Shown here piece by piece: positions 15,949 to 23,453 of a DNA stretch of 40,813 nucleotides. This DNA comes from Saprospiraceae bacterium (lineage in GTDB: Bacteria; Bacteroidota; Bacteroidia; Chitinophagales; Saprospiraceae). A program made the translations under genes and the position numbers. Every line of letters starts with the position of its first letter. Within the stretch, counting starts at the first letter, position 1. The stretch covers positions 1 to 40,813 of the forward strand of contig JAIPBE010000031.1 of the NCBI GenBank assembly GCA_021738725.1, given 5' to 3'. The notes under the pieces are model-generated. The model ran no database searches. It saw only the letters and a program-made list of their open reading frames with translations, and was not told the origin of the DNA.

Positions 15949-17523
15949 ATGCTCCAAAGAATTACCTGCCTGATCTTCATTTTTCTGGTCTGGAACGGGC
16001 TGCCCGCTTCCGGACAACTGGTACTCCAACAGGATTCCCTGATCAACCTGATCGTGGATGGCGATTTCGATCAGCCCTGTTTAGAGGAGGAGATTTATGT
16101 TCCCTACAATTTTGAGAGCGAAGGCCATAACAACTCACCCGACATGGTGGTCTTCCGGGAGGATTCGACAGGTGGAAAATGGTATTGGGATGAATTCGGG
16201 TGTTTAAAAGATCGGTACTTCCTGCCTTTCCTGCCTCTCCATTATGCGTGTTGCCACACCAGGCAGGAACCGCCTGTTCCACCGGCATATTCAGGGAAGG
16301 GTTATGCCTGCCTCATCCGGGAACCGCAGGTCAATGAAGCGCTCGTTTATAAACTCAAGGGCCCCATACATCCCGGCCAACCTTATCGTGTATCCTTTGC
16401 GGCGCGGGCCATGAGTCCGTTTTGCCCACGACCATCCATTCGGGTGTCCGTCAGTGCCACAGAGCCTTGCCAGCGAAAAGTGAACAGTCTGACCGATCAG
16501 GAGACAACCACATGCTGGAGAGGCCTCTCGTTTACACCGACGACTATCTTCGAATCGGACACCCTTGGAATGGCCTGGACTTCCTTTGAACAGATCCTGA
16601 TCGCCCCGGACACCCTGAAATGGATCATTTTCAGCCCCGGACCCGTGGATACCACCGACGGACTGACCTACCTGGGCATTGATGACATTCAGGTGAATCT
16701 CCTCCCGATACCCACATCGTTGACCGCTCCTGTGCACCAACATCGATTTGGCGAAGAACAACAGTGGACACTCACCTTTCAAAATCCCTATGCATTGGCT
16801 ATCAACCAATACCCGATCATTGTCTATACTGATGACAAACTGGCACTGTTGAACTGTCCGCGTATGGACACGACATTTACGGACGGTGGCATTCGGGTTC
16901 TGGTGGATATTCCTGCCGGTACGTCAAAACATCCGACTGAGGTCCAGACCACATTTACCTGGCGCTGCCTGTCCGAATGTCCCCTGCGCAGTCAATTGGT
17001 CGTTGGGCAGATCGCTGGCGACCTCTGGCCCTATCGGCTGGAGATCAAACAACCCGATCCGTCGCCCATCGTCTATATCCCCGATTCGACCCTCTCATTG
17101 ACGGCTGCCATCGAGAAAGGACTTCTTCCCGCAGATTCGATTCAGGGACAGGAGATCTTCCTGAATGGCGATTTTCTGTTGAATGCATCGACCTATCGGT
17201 TTGTTGATTGCCTGATCCGGGTCCGATGGGGATCCCAATTGATCATCCCTCCCGATCGCTCGATCTCCTTGATCCGAACAGAATTCCAGGGCTGTGGTCA
17301 ACCCTGGGAGTCTATACATATTATGAAGGACGGAGCGATCTATCTCGAGGATTCCCTGATCCGGGAAGCAAAGACAGCTCTGCTGTGCCGTCCTGGGTCC
17401 TTCATCCGTATGCGAGGTTCTGATCTGCATGGGACAGAAATGGATATGGAAGTGGAAATAGACGATTCGAATATGAACATAGATAAATCGAACAAGCGGA
17501 ATAAGACCCAGCATGACAAATGA
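15949..17523 (+). CDS. secreted protein, apparently 3'-truncated
   Basis: 524 residues from ATG 15949, where a signal peptide starts (ITCLIFIFLVWNGLPASGQ). An upstream in-frame ATG at 15901 would place 16 polar residues before it. Residues 30-250 form a beta-sandwich-like domain opening with INLIVDGDFDQPC, like the N-terminal jelly-roll of many Bacteroidota surface proteins. From about 420 the sequence looks like the first turns of a parallel beta-helix (FLLNASTYRFVDCLIRV ... GAIYLEDSLIREAKTALL). It then stops abruptly in a charged tail (MEVEIDDSNMNIDKSNKRNK). No T9SS sorting domain follows and repeats begin at the stop codon. Likely a gene broken by the repeat field; function unknown. Confidence 0.65.
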   Translation: MLQRITCLIFIFLVWNGLPASGQLVLQQDSLINLIVDGDFDQPCLEEEIYVPYNFESEGHNNSPDMVVFREDSTGGKWYWDEFGCLKDRYFLPFLPLHYACCHTRQEPPVPPAYSGKGYACLIREPQVNEALVYKLKGPIHPGQPYRVSFAARAMSPFCPRPSIRVSVSATEPCQRKVNSLTDQETTTCWRGLSFTPTTIFESDTLGMAWTSFEQILIAPDTLKWIIFSPGPVDTTDGLTYLGIDDIQVNLLPIPTSLTAPVHQHRFGEEQQWTLTFQNPYALAINQYPIIVYTDDKLALLNCPRMDTTFTDGGIRVLVDIPAGTSKHPTEVQTTFTWRCLSECPLRSQLVVGQIAGDLWPYRLEIKQPDPSPIVYIPDSTLSLTAAIEKGLLPADSIQGQEIFLNGDFLLNASTYRFVDCLIRVRWGSQLIIPPDRSISLIRTEFQGCGQPWESIHIMKDGAIYLEDSLIREAKTALLCRPGSFIRMRGSDLHGTEMDMEVEIDDSNMNIDKSNKRNKTQHDK

Positions 17524-17901
17524 GGGGTTATGGCGGTATTTCGTTATTGAGATATTTCGAAAGAGACGGATCGAAATTCCAGGTTCCTGCGTTCCTGTGT
17601 TCCTGGTGAATCGGAGTTTTGACGGTGCAGCTGGAGGGTTTGGCCGTTCAAAGTTCAAAGTCAGAGCTGGCGCTCTCACGTTCAAGGTTTAACGTGACTA
17701 TGTGTATTCTAGCTTGGAAATGGTTCAGTCATTCCTATACGAGCTTTAAAAGGCGGGCATGTCCCACTCCCAGAATACGTCCAAAACCGGAGACAAAGGC
17801 TTTCATGAGGGGGTGGTTTGGCGACGGAATGATATCATGGAAGATCATCTCAAGTGCGCCAAACCGGGGGAGGCAGAGTATTTCTGGTTCCTGGTTCCTG
17901 A

Positions 17902-18138
17902 TTCCTGATTCCAAGTTAAGCTTTGGGTTTAGCATTGAGGTATATCGTCTAGGGGTTCATTGTTGGTTGAACTGTTCAACGTTTAAAGAAGGAGCTGACG
18001 CTCCTTCTGTTCAATGTTCAACGTGAGGTATATTGAGCATTGATCAGCAGAAACATATACCACTGTAAACTACCAGGCCACCGCTAATCGCTTGACTGCA
18101 TCTTTATTCTATAAATGTTGGTGCCGGTGTCTCACCGC
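17902..18138. repeat. ~235-bp block similar to 14921-15151
   Basis: Same order of elements as the block at 14921: TTCCTGATTCC, then AAGTTAAGCTTTGGG, then hairpin A, then CTACCAGGCCACC-like words, then the B hairpin. Identity is very high through the first 90 bases and falls afterwards. The two blocks are direct repeats. Confidence 0.8.
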
Positions 18139-18904
18139 CTGTGCCCTCCTTCGATTTGATGTGCGGTGTAGCTGGGCTTGACAGGGGTTATGGGGTTATT
18201 TCGTTATTGAGTTATTTCGTTATTGCGAAAATCTAAAGTCCATTTTAATGAAGGGAGTTCGGAATCTGGCGTAAGGGACTTTGCCTTGACCTTTTACCAT
18301 TTACCTATTACCTCTTAAAATGGAGCTTACTGCCCAAGTGGCCCCAGCCACTGACGTAACCGGCGAATTGCGAATTGCGAACAGCCGATTGTACGGAATG
18401 AGTAATGGGGGTGGTATTGGGTGATTTCGTTATGGCGTTACTGCCAGGGCAGTCAGGATTTCGAAGGAGGTGGATCAAAATTCCTGCGTTCCTGGTTCCT
18501 GCGTTCCTGCGTTCCTGATTCCTGGTTCCTGGCTCCGAGTTAAACTTAGGGTGTAGCATCGATGTACACCGTTTGTTAGATCATTCAAATTAATGACGTT
18601 GGTGCCGGTGTCTCACCGGCAGCGTATGAAGTGCTGTTTCAAATCTCTCTTTTCCCGGGACAGGATTGCGGGCGGTGTCTCACCGCCTGGCCAATCCTTT
18701 TAATTGATTTAGGACGGACTGAATGCGTTATGGGGTTATTTCGTGATGGTGTGATTTCGAAATTCCTGGTTCCTGCGTTCCTGGTTGCCTGTAGTTTTGA
18801 CGGTGCATCTGGAGGGTTGGACTGTTCAAGGTTCAACGTAAAAAACATTGAACTGCTGAAACGCAACCTACTTTGTATCGCTCGGCAATCAGGAACATGG
18901 AACA

Positions 18905-18924
18905 ATCCCGCACGCGTGCGGGAT
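18905..18924. repeat. hairpin family C, copy 2 (20-base palindrome)
   Basis: Perfect palindrome with arms ATCCCGCACG and CGTGCGGGAT. Compared with copy 1 at 15416, the inner bases of both arms differ but pairing is retained. The downstream words (GATGCAGGA, CAGGAACAGCCCAAATG) are shared with copy 1. Confidence 0.85.
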
Positions 18925-18996
18925 GCAGGATCCAGGAACAGCCCAAATGAACTCTAATGTGCATCGTTCCAACTTGGAGTCAAGACAAATCTGCAA

Positions 18997-19968
18997 CTAG
19001 ATAATCCCCTCCCGGATGAGGTCATGCAGATGGATCATCCCCACATACTGGGTGCCATTACACACAGGAATCTGGGTGATATTATGTGAACGCATCACCT
19101 CCAGGGCATGCACCGCCAAATCATCGGCTTGAACTGTCTTGGGATGGGCCGACATGATCTGTTCTGCACGAAGGTGTTTGGTGTCGTGTTCCTTTTCGAG
19201 CATCCGCCGGAGGTCGCCATCTGTGATAATACCGATCGGCTGACCCTTCTCCACCACCACCGTGGCCCCCAATCGCTTGGAAGTCATTTCCAGGATGGTC
19301 TCCCGGATGGTGCTGTCCTTGTGAACAGCCGGACATTCATTGAGCGGGTACAGGTCGCCTACACGCAAATACAATTGCTTACCCAGGGAACCTCCCGGGT
19401 GGAAGCGGGCAAAATCCTGAGGCGAAAACCCGCGTTGATCCAGCAGCGCAGTCGCCAGGGCATCACCCAGGGCCATTTGGGCGGTGGTGCTGGTGGTCGG
19501 GGCCAGATTGTTCGGATCGGCTTCCTGGCTGACCGGAGTCAGCAGGACCAGATCCGCCTGTCGGGCCAGATAGCTGTCCGGTTGACTGACCATGCCGATC
19601 AGGGCTTTGACCCGGTTTTTCAACAAGGGCAATAATACTTTGACCTCCGGCGTCTCCCCGCTCTTTGACAGACAGAGGACAGCATCATCGGAACGGATCA
19701 TGCCCAGATCGCCATGGATGGCATCGGCGGCATGCATGAACAGGGCCGGGGTGCCGGTAGAATTGAGGGTGGCTACGATCTTTTGGCAGACGATAGCACT
19801 CTTTCCGATGCCGGTCACGACCAGTCGCCCGGGTAGATGGAGGATCAAGGTGACGGCCTGCACAAAATCATCATTCAAACTGGCCTTCAGGTCGATCAAT
19901 GCACGGGCTTCAATGTCCAGCGTTTTTTGTGCAATTTCCAGAATTCGACCTTTCATTTCTTCCTTCAT
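18997..19968 (-). CDS. kdsD: KpsF/GutQ-type D-arabinose 5-phosphate isomerase
   Basis: 323 residues: an SIS sugar-isomerase domain (about 30-180, with VTGIGKSAIVCQKI and CLSKSGETPEV) followed by two CBS domains (about 208-260 and 266-323, ending HLHDLIREGII). It interconverts ribulose 5-phosphate and arabinose 5-phosphate, the entry step to Kdo for lipopolysaccharide. The length and order match the family. A start at M5 (19956) is possible. It diverges from recQ across 171 bases with no recognised signals. Confidence 0.93.
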   Translation of the reverse strand: MKEEMKGRILEIAQKTLDIEARALIDLKASLNDDFVQAVTLILHLPGRLVVTGIGKSAIVCQKIVATLNSTGTPALFMHAADAIHGDLGMIRSDDAVLCLSKSGETPEVKVLLPLLKNRVKALIGMVSQPDSYLARQADLVLLTPVSQEADPNNLAPTTSTTAQMALGDALATALLDQRGFSPQDFARFHPGGSLGKQLYLRVGDLYPLNECPAVHKDSTIRETILEMTSKRLGATVVVEKGQPIGIITDGDLRRMLEKEHDTKHLRAEQIMSAHPKTVQADDLAVHALEVMRSHNITQIPVCNGTQYVGMIHLHDLIREGII

Positions 19969-20139
19969 TCCCCTAATTTTGGTACCCCATTTGAAAAGGG
20001 GTAGAAATCTTCTTCTTTTTCCGCGATGTGCATAACTAATTCCCTAGAAATACTGTTAGAATAAGGCCTTTTCCTTATATTGGAGTAATAGACTGCCCTC
20101 TTACGGATGAGGCATAAAAATACTGTTTAATTCGTTGGA

Positions 20140-22347
20140 ATGCCCACCTTAACCACACAGGATACTTTACTAGACTCCCTGCAACATCATTTTGGATTTA
20201 ATCAATTCAAAGGTGATCAAGATGCCATCATCAACAACCTGCTAGATGGGAATGACACCTTTGTCATCATGCCCACAGGCGGAGGGAAGTCTCTTTGCTA
20301 CCAATTGCCCGCCCTCATTCTGGAGGGAACAGCCATCATCATCAGCCCACTGATCGCCCTGATGAAAAACCAGGTCGACGCCATTCGCGGTTACAGCCAG
20401 GAAAATGCGGTCGCCCACTTCCTCAATTCTTCTCTGACGAAGATCCAGATGCGGGAGGTGAAAGCCGATATCATGGCGGGGAAAACCAAGATGCTGTATG
20501 TGGCGCCCGAGACCCTGACCAAGGAAGAGAACATCGAATTTCTCAAGCAGGTCCAGATCTCCTTCGTCGCCGTGGATGAAGCCCACTGTATTTCCGAGTG
20601 GGGGCATGACTTCCGTCCGGAATATCGCCGCATCCGGCATATGATCGAAGAGATCGACAACAAGATCCCCATCATCGCACTCACAGCAACCGCTACACCC
20701 AAGGTCCGTTCTGATATCATCAAGAACCTGGACATGGATGATAACCACACCTATATCTCTTCGTTCAACAGGCACAACCTCTTTTATGAGATCCGGCCCA
20801 AGCTGAAAAAAGAACAGACCCTGCGCCAGATCATCGAGATCATCAGTGGCATTCGGAGCCAATCGGGGATCATCTATGTGCAAAGCCGGAAAGCAGCTGA
20901 GGAGATCGCCCAGTTCCTGACGGTCAACAGCATCAAGGCCGCGCCCTACCATGCCGGTCTGGATGCCAAGGTGCGTAGCAAGACACAGGACGACTTCCTC
21001 ATGGAGGACATCGATGTCATTGTCGCCACCATCGCCTTCGGCATGGGGATCGACAAGCCGGATGTGCGATTTGTCATCCACTACGATATTCCCAAAAGCA
21101 TAGAAAACTATTACCAGGAAACCGGCCGCGCCGGTAGGGACGGTCTCGGCGGTCGCTGTGTGGCTTTCTTCGCTCCCAAGGACATGTTGCGCCTGGAGAA
21201 ATTTCTCCGCGACAAGCCCGTGGCCGAACGCGAACTAGGGGCACAACTGATGCAGGAAATGGTCGGCTATGTGGAGACCAGCTCCTGCCGACGCAAATTC
21301 CTGCTTCACTATTTCGGTGAGCACTTCGAAACCGAAGATTGTGGCAAGATGTGCGACAACTGCAAACATCCCAAGGAAGAGATCGAAGCCGGCGATGATC
21401 TGCAGATCGCATTGCAATGCATCCAGGAGACCAAGGAAAACTATCGCATCAAAACCATGATCGATTTCATCATCGGCAATCCGACCAAGGAGATGATGGA
21501 CTACGGGTTTAACGAATATTCCCTTTTTGGTGCAGGCAAGGAAAAAGATGAGGTCTATTGGCATTCCATCCTGAGAAATGCCCTGCTCCAGAATTTCATC
21601 TACAAGGACATTGAAAAATACGGCCTGCTCCGATTATTTCCGGCCGGGCGCACCTTTATTAAAAAAGGTGGCTCCTTCAAGATCACCCTGAACCACCGCT
21701 ATGATAATGAAGGCAGTGGCGACTGGGAAGAGAGTGCTGCCAAAACATCGGTGCTGGACGAAACCCTCCTGCAGATGCTTCGGGATGTCCGCCGCCAGGA
21801 AGCCAAACGACAGGGAGTGCCTCCCTATGTCATCTTTCAGGAACCCTCTCTGGAGGATATGGCCACGCATTATCCGGTGACCATGGAAGACATGGCCCGT
21901 ATCTCCGGGGTCAGTATCGGAAAGGCGCAACGCTATGCCAAAGCCTTCCTCGAGGTGATCAGTCAGTATGTGGAAGAAAACGAGATCGATCGACCCACCG
22001 ATATACTGGTAAAAACTGTCGCGGATAAATCGCGTATGAAAGTCGGGATCATCCAGGGTATCGACCGCAAACTTCCGCTGGACGATATCGCCCGAAGCAA
22101 TTCCCTTAGTATGGAGGACCTGCTGGAAGAACTGGATGCCATCGTCACATCCGGTACCAAGGTCAACCTGGATTACTGTATCGAGGATGAGGTCGACGAA
22201 TATGTACGGGAGGATATCTTCAGTTATTTCATGGAAGCCGATACCGATGATATCGATACCGCCTACCATGAACTGAAAGAGGACGATATCACCATCGAGG
22301 AGATCCGGTTGATCCGGATCAAATTCCTCTCCGAAATGGCCAATTGA
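20140..22347 (+). CDS. recQ: ATP-dependent DNA helicase RecQ
   Basis: 735 residues, longer than E. coli RecQ. Motifs: PTGGGKS with K50, the DEAH box at 146-149, LTATATPKVR (181-190), the ETGRAGRDG arginine-finger motif (327-335) and the zinc cysteines C383, C401, C405, C408. A winged-helix RQC region follows at about 415-520. An HRDC-like segment lies at about 545-625 (LLQMLRDVRRQEAKRQGVPPY). A C-terminal acidic helix-turn-helix-like domain (about 640-735) is typical of Bacteroidota RecQ. It unwinds DNA 3' to 5' in recombination and fork repair. The aroQ start lies 2 bases after its stop. Confidence 0.97.
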   Translation: MPTLTTQDTLLDSLQHHFGFNQFKGDQDAIINNLLDGNDTFVIMPTGGGKSLCYQLPALILEGTAIIISPLIALMKNQVDAIRGYSQENAVAHFLNSSLTKIQMREVKADIMAGKTKMLYVAPETLTKEENIEFLKQVQISFVAVDEAHCISEWGHDFRPEYRRIRHMIEEIDNKIPIIALTATATPKVRSDIIKNLDMDDNHTYISSFNRHNLFYEIRPKLKKEQTLRQIIEIISGIRSQSGIIYVQSRKAAEEIAQFLTVNSIKAAPYHAGLDAKVRSKTQDDFLMEDIDVIVATIAFGMGIDKPDVRFVIHYDIPKSIENYYQETGRAGRDGLGGRCVAFFAPKDMLRLEKFLRDKPVAERELGAQLMQEMVGYVETSSCRRKFLLHYFGEHFETEDCGKMCDNCKHPKEEIEAGDDLQIALQCIQETKENYRIKTMIDFIIGNPTKEMMDYGFNEYSLFGAGKEKDEVYWHSILRNALLQNFIYKDIEKYGLLRLFPAGRTFIKKGGSFKITLNHRYDNEGSGDWEESAAKTSVLDETLLQMLRDVRRQEAKRQGVPPYVIFQEPSLEDMATHYPVTMEDMARISGVSIGKAQRYAKAFLEVISQYVEENEIDRPTDILVKTVADKSRMKVGIIQGIDRKLPLDDIARSNSLSMEDLLEELDAIVTSGTKVNLDYCIEDEVDEYVREDIFSYFMEADTDDIDTAYHELKEDDITIEEIRLIRIKFLSEMAN

Positions 22348-22349
22348 TC

Positions 22350-22793
22350 ATGCGACTGCTCCTGCTGAATGGCCCCAACCTGAATCTGGTGGGGCAACGC
22401 GAACCTGACGTATATGGGACCCGGTCTCTGGAATCCGCAGAAGCCGACCTCAAAGCCAGATTCCCCGATCTAACCCTGGTCTGGCAACAGAGCAACCATG
22501 AAGGTCAGCTCATCGACTGGTTGCACGCTGCGCCGAAAGATGGTTATCAAGGGGTGATCATCAATCCAGGTGGGTTTTCGCACACCTCTGTAGCCCTGGC
22601 CGACGCCATCCGTTCCATCGACCTCCCCGTAGTGGAGGTGCATATCAGTAATATTCATGCAAGGGAAGAATTCCGGCAACAAACAGTTACCGGTGCCGCT
22701 TGTATCGGGGTGATCAGTGGCCTTGGGCTGAACGGGTACGCCTTGGCGGTGACGGCCTTGCTGGAGGAAGGTCTTTCCGGATCAACCCGTTGA
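22350..22793 (+). CDS. aroQ: type II 3-dehydroquinate dehydratase
   Basis: 147 residues, the compact dodecameric type II enzyme of the shikimate pathway. NGPNLNLVGQREPDVYG (7-23) contains the catalytic Arg17 and Tyr22. INPGGFSHTSVALADA and VEVHISNIHAREEFR complete the active site. The start is the ATG at 22350, just after the recQ TGA; an in-frame TTG at 22344 would overlap recQ. Its last 80 bases overlap the 3' end of rnpA on the opposite strand. Confidence 0.95.
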   Translation: MRLLLLNGPNLNLVGQREPDVYGTRSLESAEADLKARFPDLTLVWQQSNHEGQLIDWLHAAPKDGYQGVIINPGGFSHTSVALADAIRSIDLPVVEVHISNIHAREEFRQQTVTGAACIGVISGLGLNGYALAVTALLEEGLSGSTR

Positions 22794-23157
22794 TCACTTT
22801 TTTGATGGATCGCACAATCGAGTCATAGGCCGCATCTTCCGGCTTTCCCGAATAGATCAATACTACAGAACAGGATTTTCCATCGGATCGAAGCTGATCG
22901 ATGAGAGGCTGGCGATGCAACCGCCAGGCTTCCATCATCCGTCGACGGACAGGATTGCGTTCGACCGCCAACTTGAATCGGCGTTTGGGTACGGAAAAGG
23001 CAATTTGGAGGGGATAGCCTTCCTCAGAATCCTGGATCATCCAGGCAATTCGAAAGGGGTATATAAACGAGATCGAGTCGCCAGTTGCCAGACGACCAAT
23101 CACTTTTCGGCTTTTCAGCCGCTCAGCTTGTGGAAATCGTAGAATCGATTGCTGCAT
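22714..23157 (-). CDS. rnpA: ribonuclease P protein component
   Basis: 147 residues. IAFSVPKRRFKLAVERNPVRRRMMEAWR is the RnpA signature region, followed by SCSVVLIYSG and a typical C-terminal helix. The protein binds RNase P RNA for tRNA 5' maturation. The last 20 or so residues (KDLPPARPSPPRRTRSAQ) form a basic, Pro-rich tail beyond the usual family end, and this tail lies antisense to the end of aroQ. It follows rpmH by 23 bases, the classic rpmH-rnpA order. Confidence 0.93.
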   Translation of the reverse strand: MQQSILRFPQAERLKSRKVIGRLATGDSISFIYPFRIAWMIQDSEEGYPLQIAFSVPKRRFKLAVERNPVRRRMMEAWRLHRQPLIDQLRSDGKSCSVVLIYSGKPEDAAYDSIVRSIKKVINGLIRKDLPPARPSPPRRTRSAQGH

Positions 23158-23180
23158 GGGTCAGATTGGACCCACCGCCA

Positions 23181-23336
23181 TTATTTCACGTGCTTCTCGT
23201 CGGAGACAGTCAGCTTGTGACGGCCGTTAGCCCGCCGACGTGCAAGCAGCTTGCGGCCATTCTTGCTCGCCATCCGCTCACGAAAACCATGCTTGTTGGC
23301 GCGTTTCCTCTTAGACGGTTGATAGGTCCTTTTCAT
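23181..23336 (-). CDS. rpmH: 50S ribosomal protein L34
   Basis: 51 residues read by hand from the minus strand: starts [20 protein letters not shown], continues with [20 protein letters not shown] and ends in KHVK. This is an unmistakable L34 with a few extra C-terminal residues, as is common in Bacteroidota. It sits directly upstream of rnpA. A TAnnTTTG-type promoter lies about 43 bases before the start codon. Confidence 0.97.
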   Translation of the reverse strand: MKRTYQPSKRKRANKHGFRERMASKNGRKLLARRRANGRHKLTVSDEKHVK

Positions 23337-23378
23337 TTCCGGCGGTTCTTATTCCAATAGGTAGGTAAAAAGCGAATG

Positions 23379-23409
23379 CAAAGGTAAGCCTGTTAGGGCA
23401 ATTCTCCAA
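23379..23409 (-). promoter_or_regulatory. putative Bacteroidota-type promoter of rpmH-rnpA
   Basis: On the minus strand, TACCTTTG (23379-23386) matches the -7 consensus TAnnTTTG of Bacteroidota. It is preceded 20 bases upstream by TTG (23407-23409) at the -33 position. Transcription would begin near 23372, giving a leader of about 35 bases ahead of rpmH. Confidence 0.55.
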
Positions 23410-23453
23410 TACTTGACGCTTGTTTTCTTTATTCAAATTCGATTTACCGGGGT

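Larger units (their letters stand above)
17524..18996. repeat. 1.47-kb mosaic repeat field II
   Basis: No gene is seen. It contains GTTATT-type arrays (17524-17561, 18181-18226, 18411-18440, 18725-18760), four TTCCTG arrays, hairpin A copies (17663-17676, 17987-18008), a chimeric B hairpin (18124-18138) and an AGTGGC/GCCACT hairpin (18337-18352). It also holds a GCGAATT/GCGAACA word array (18361-18384), hairpins B1 and B2 (18604-18620, 18671-18687) and hairpin C (18905-18924). The stretch 17700-17880 is not repeated elsewhere in the window; a short minus-strand open frame there resembles no family I know. Confidence 0.85.

Noticed and set aside
17735-17935. Short minus-strand frame in repeat field II
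   Set aside because: It has no recognisable family, part is repeat-derived and there is no start context; not called as a gene.
20242-21081. 279-codon minus-strand frame
   Set aside because: Antisense shadow of the recQ helicase core.
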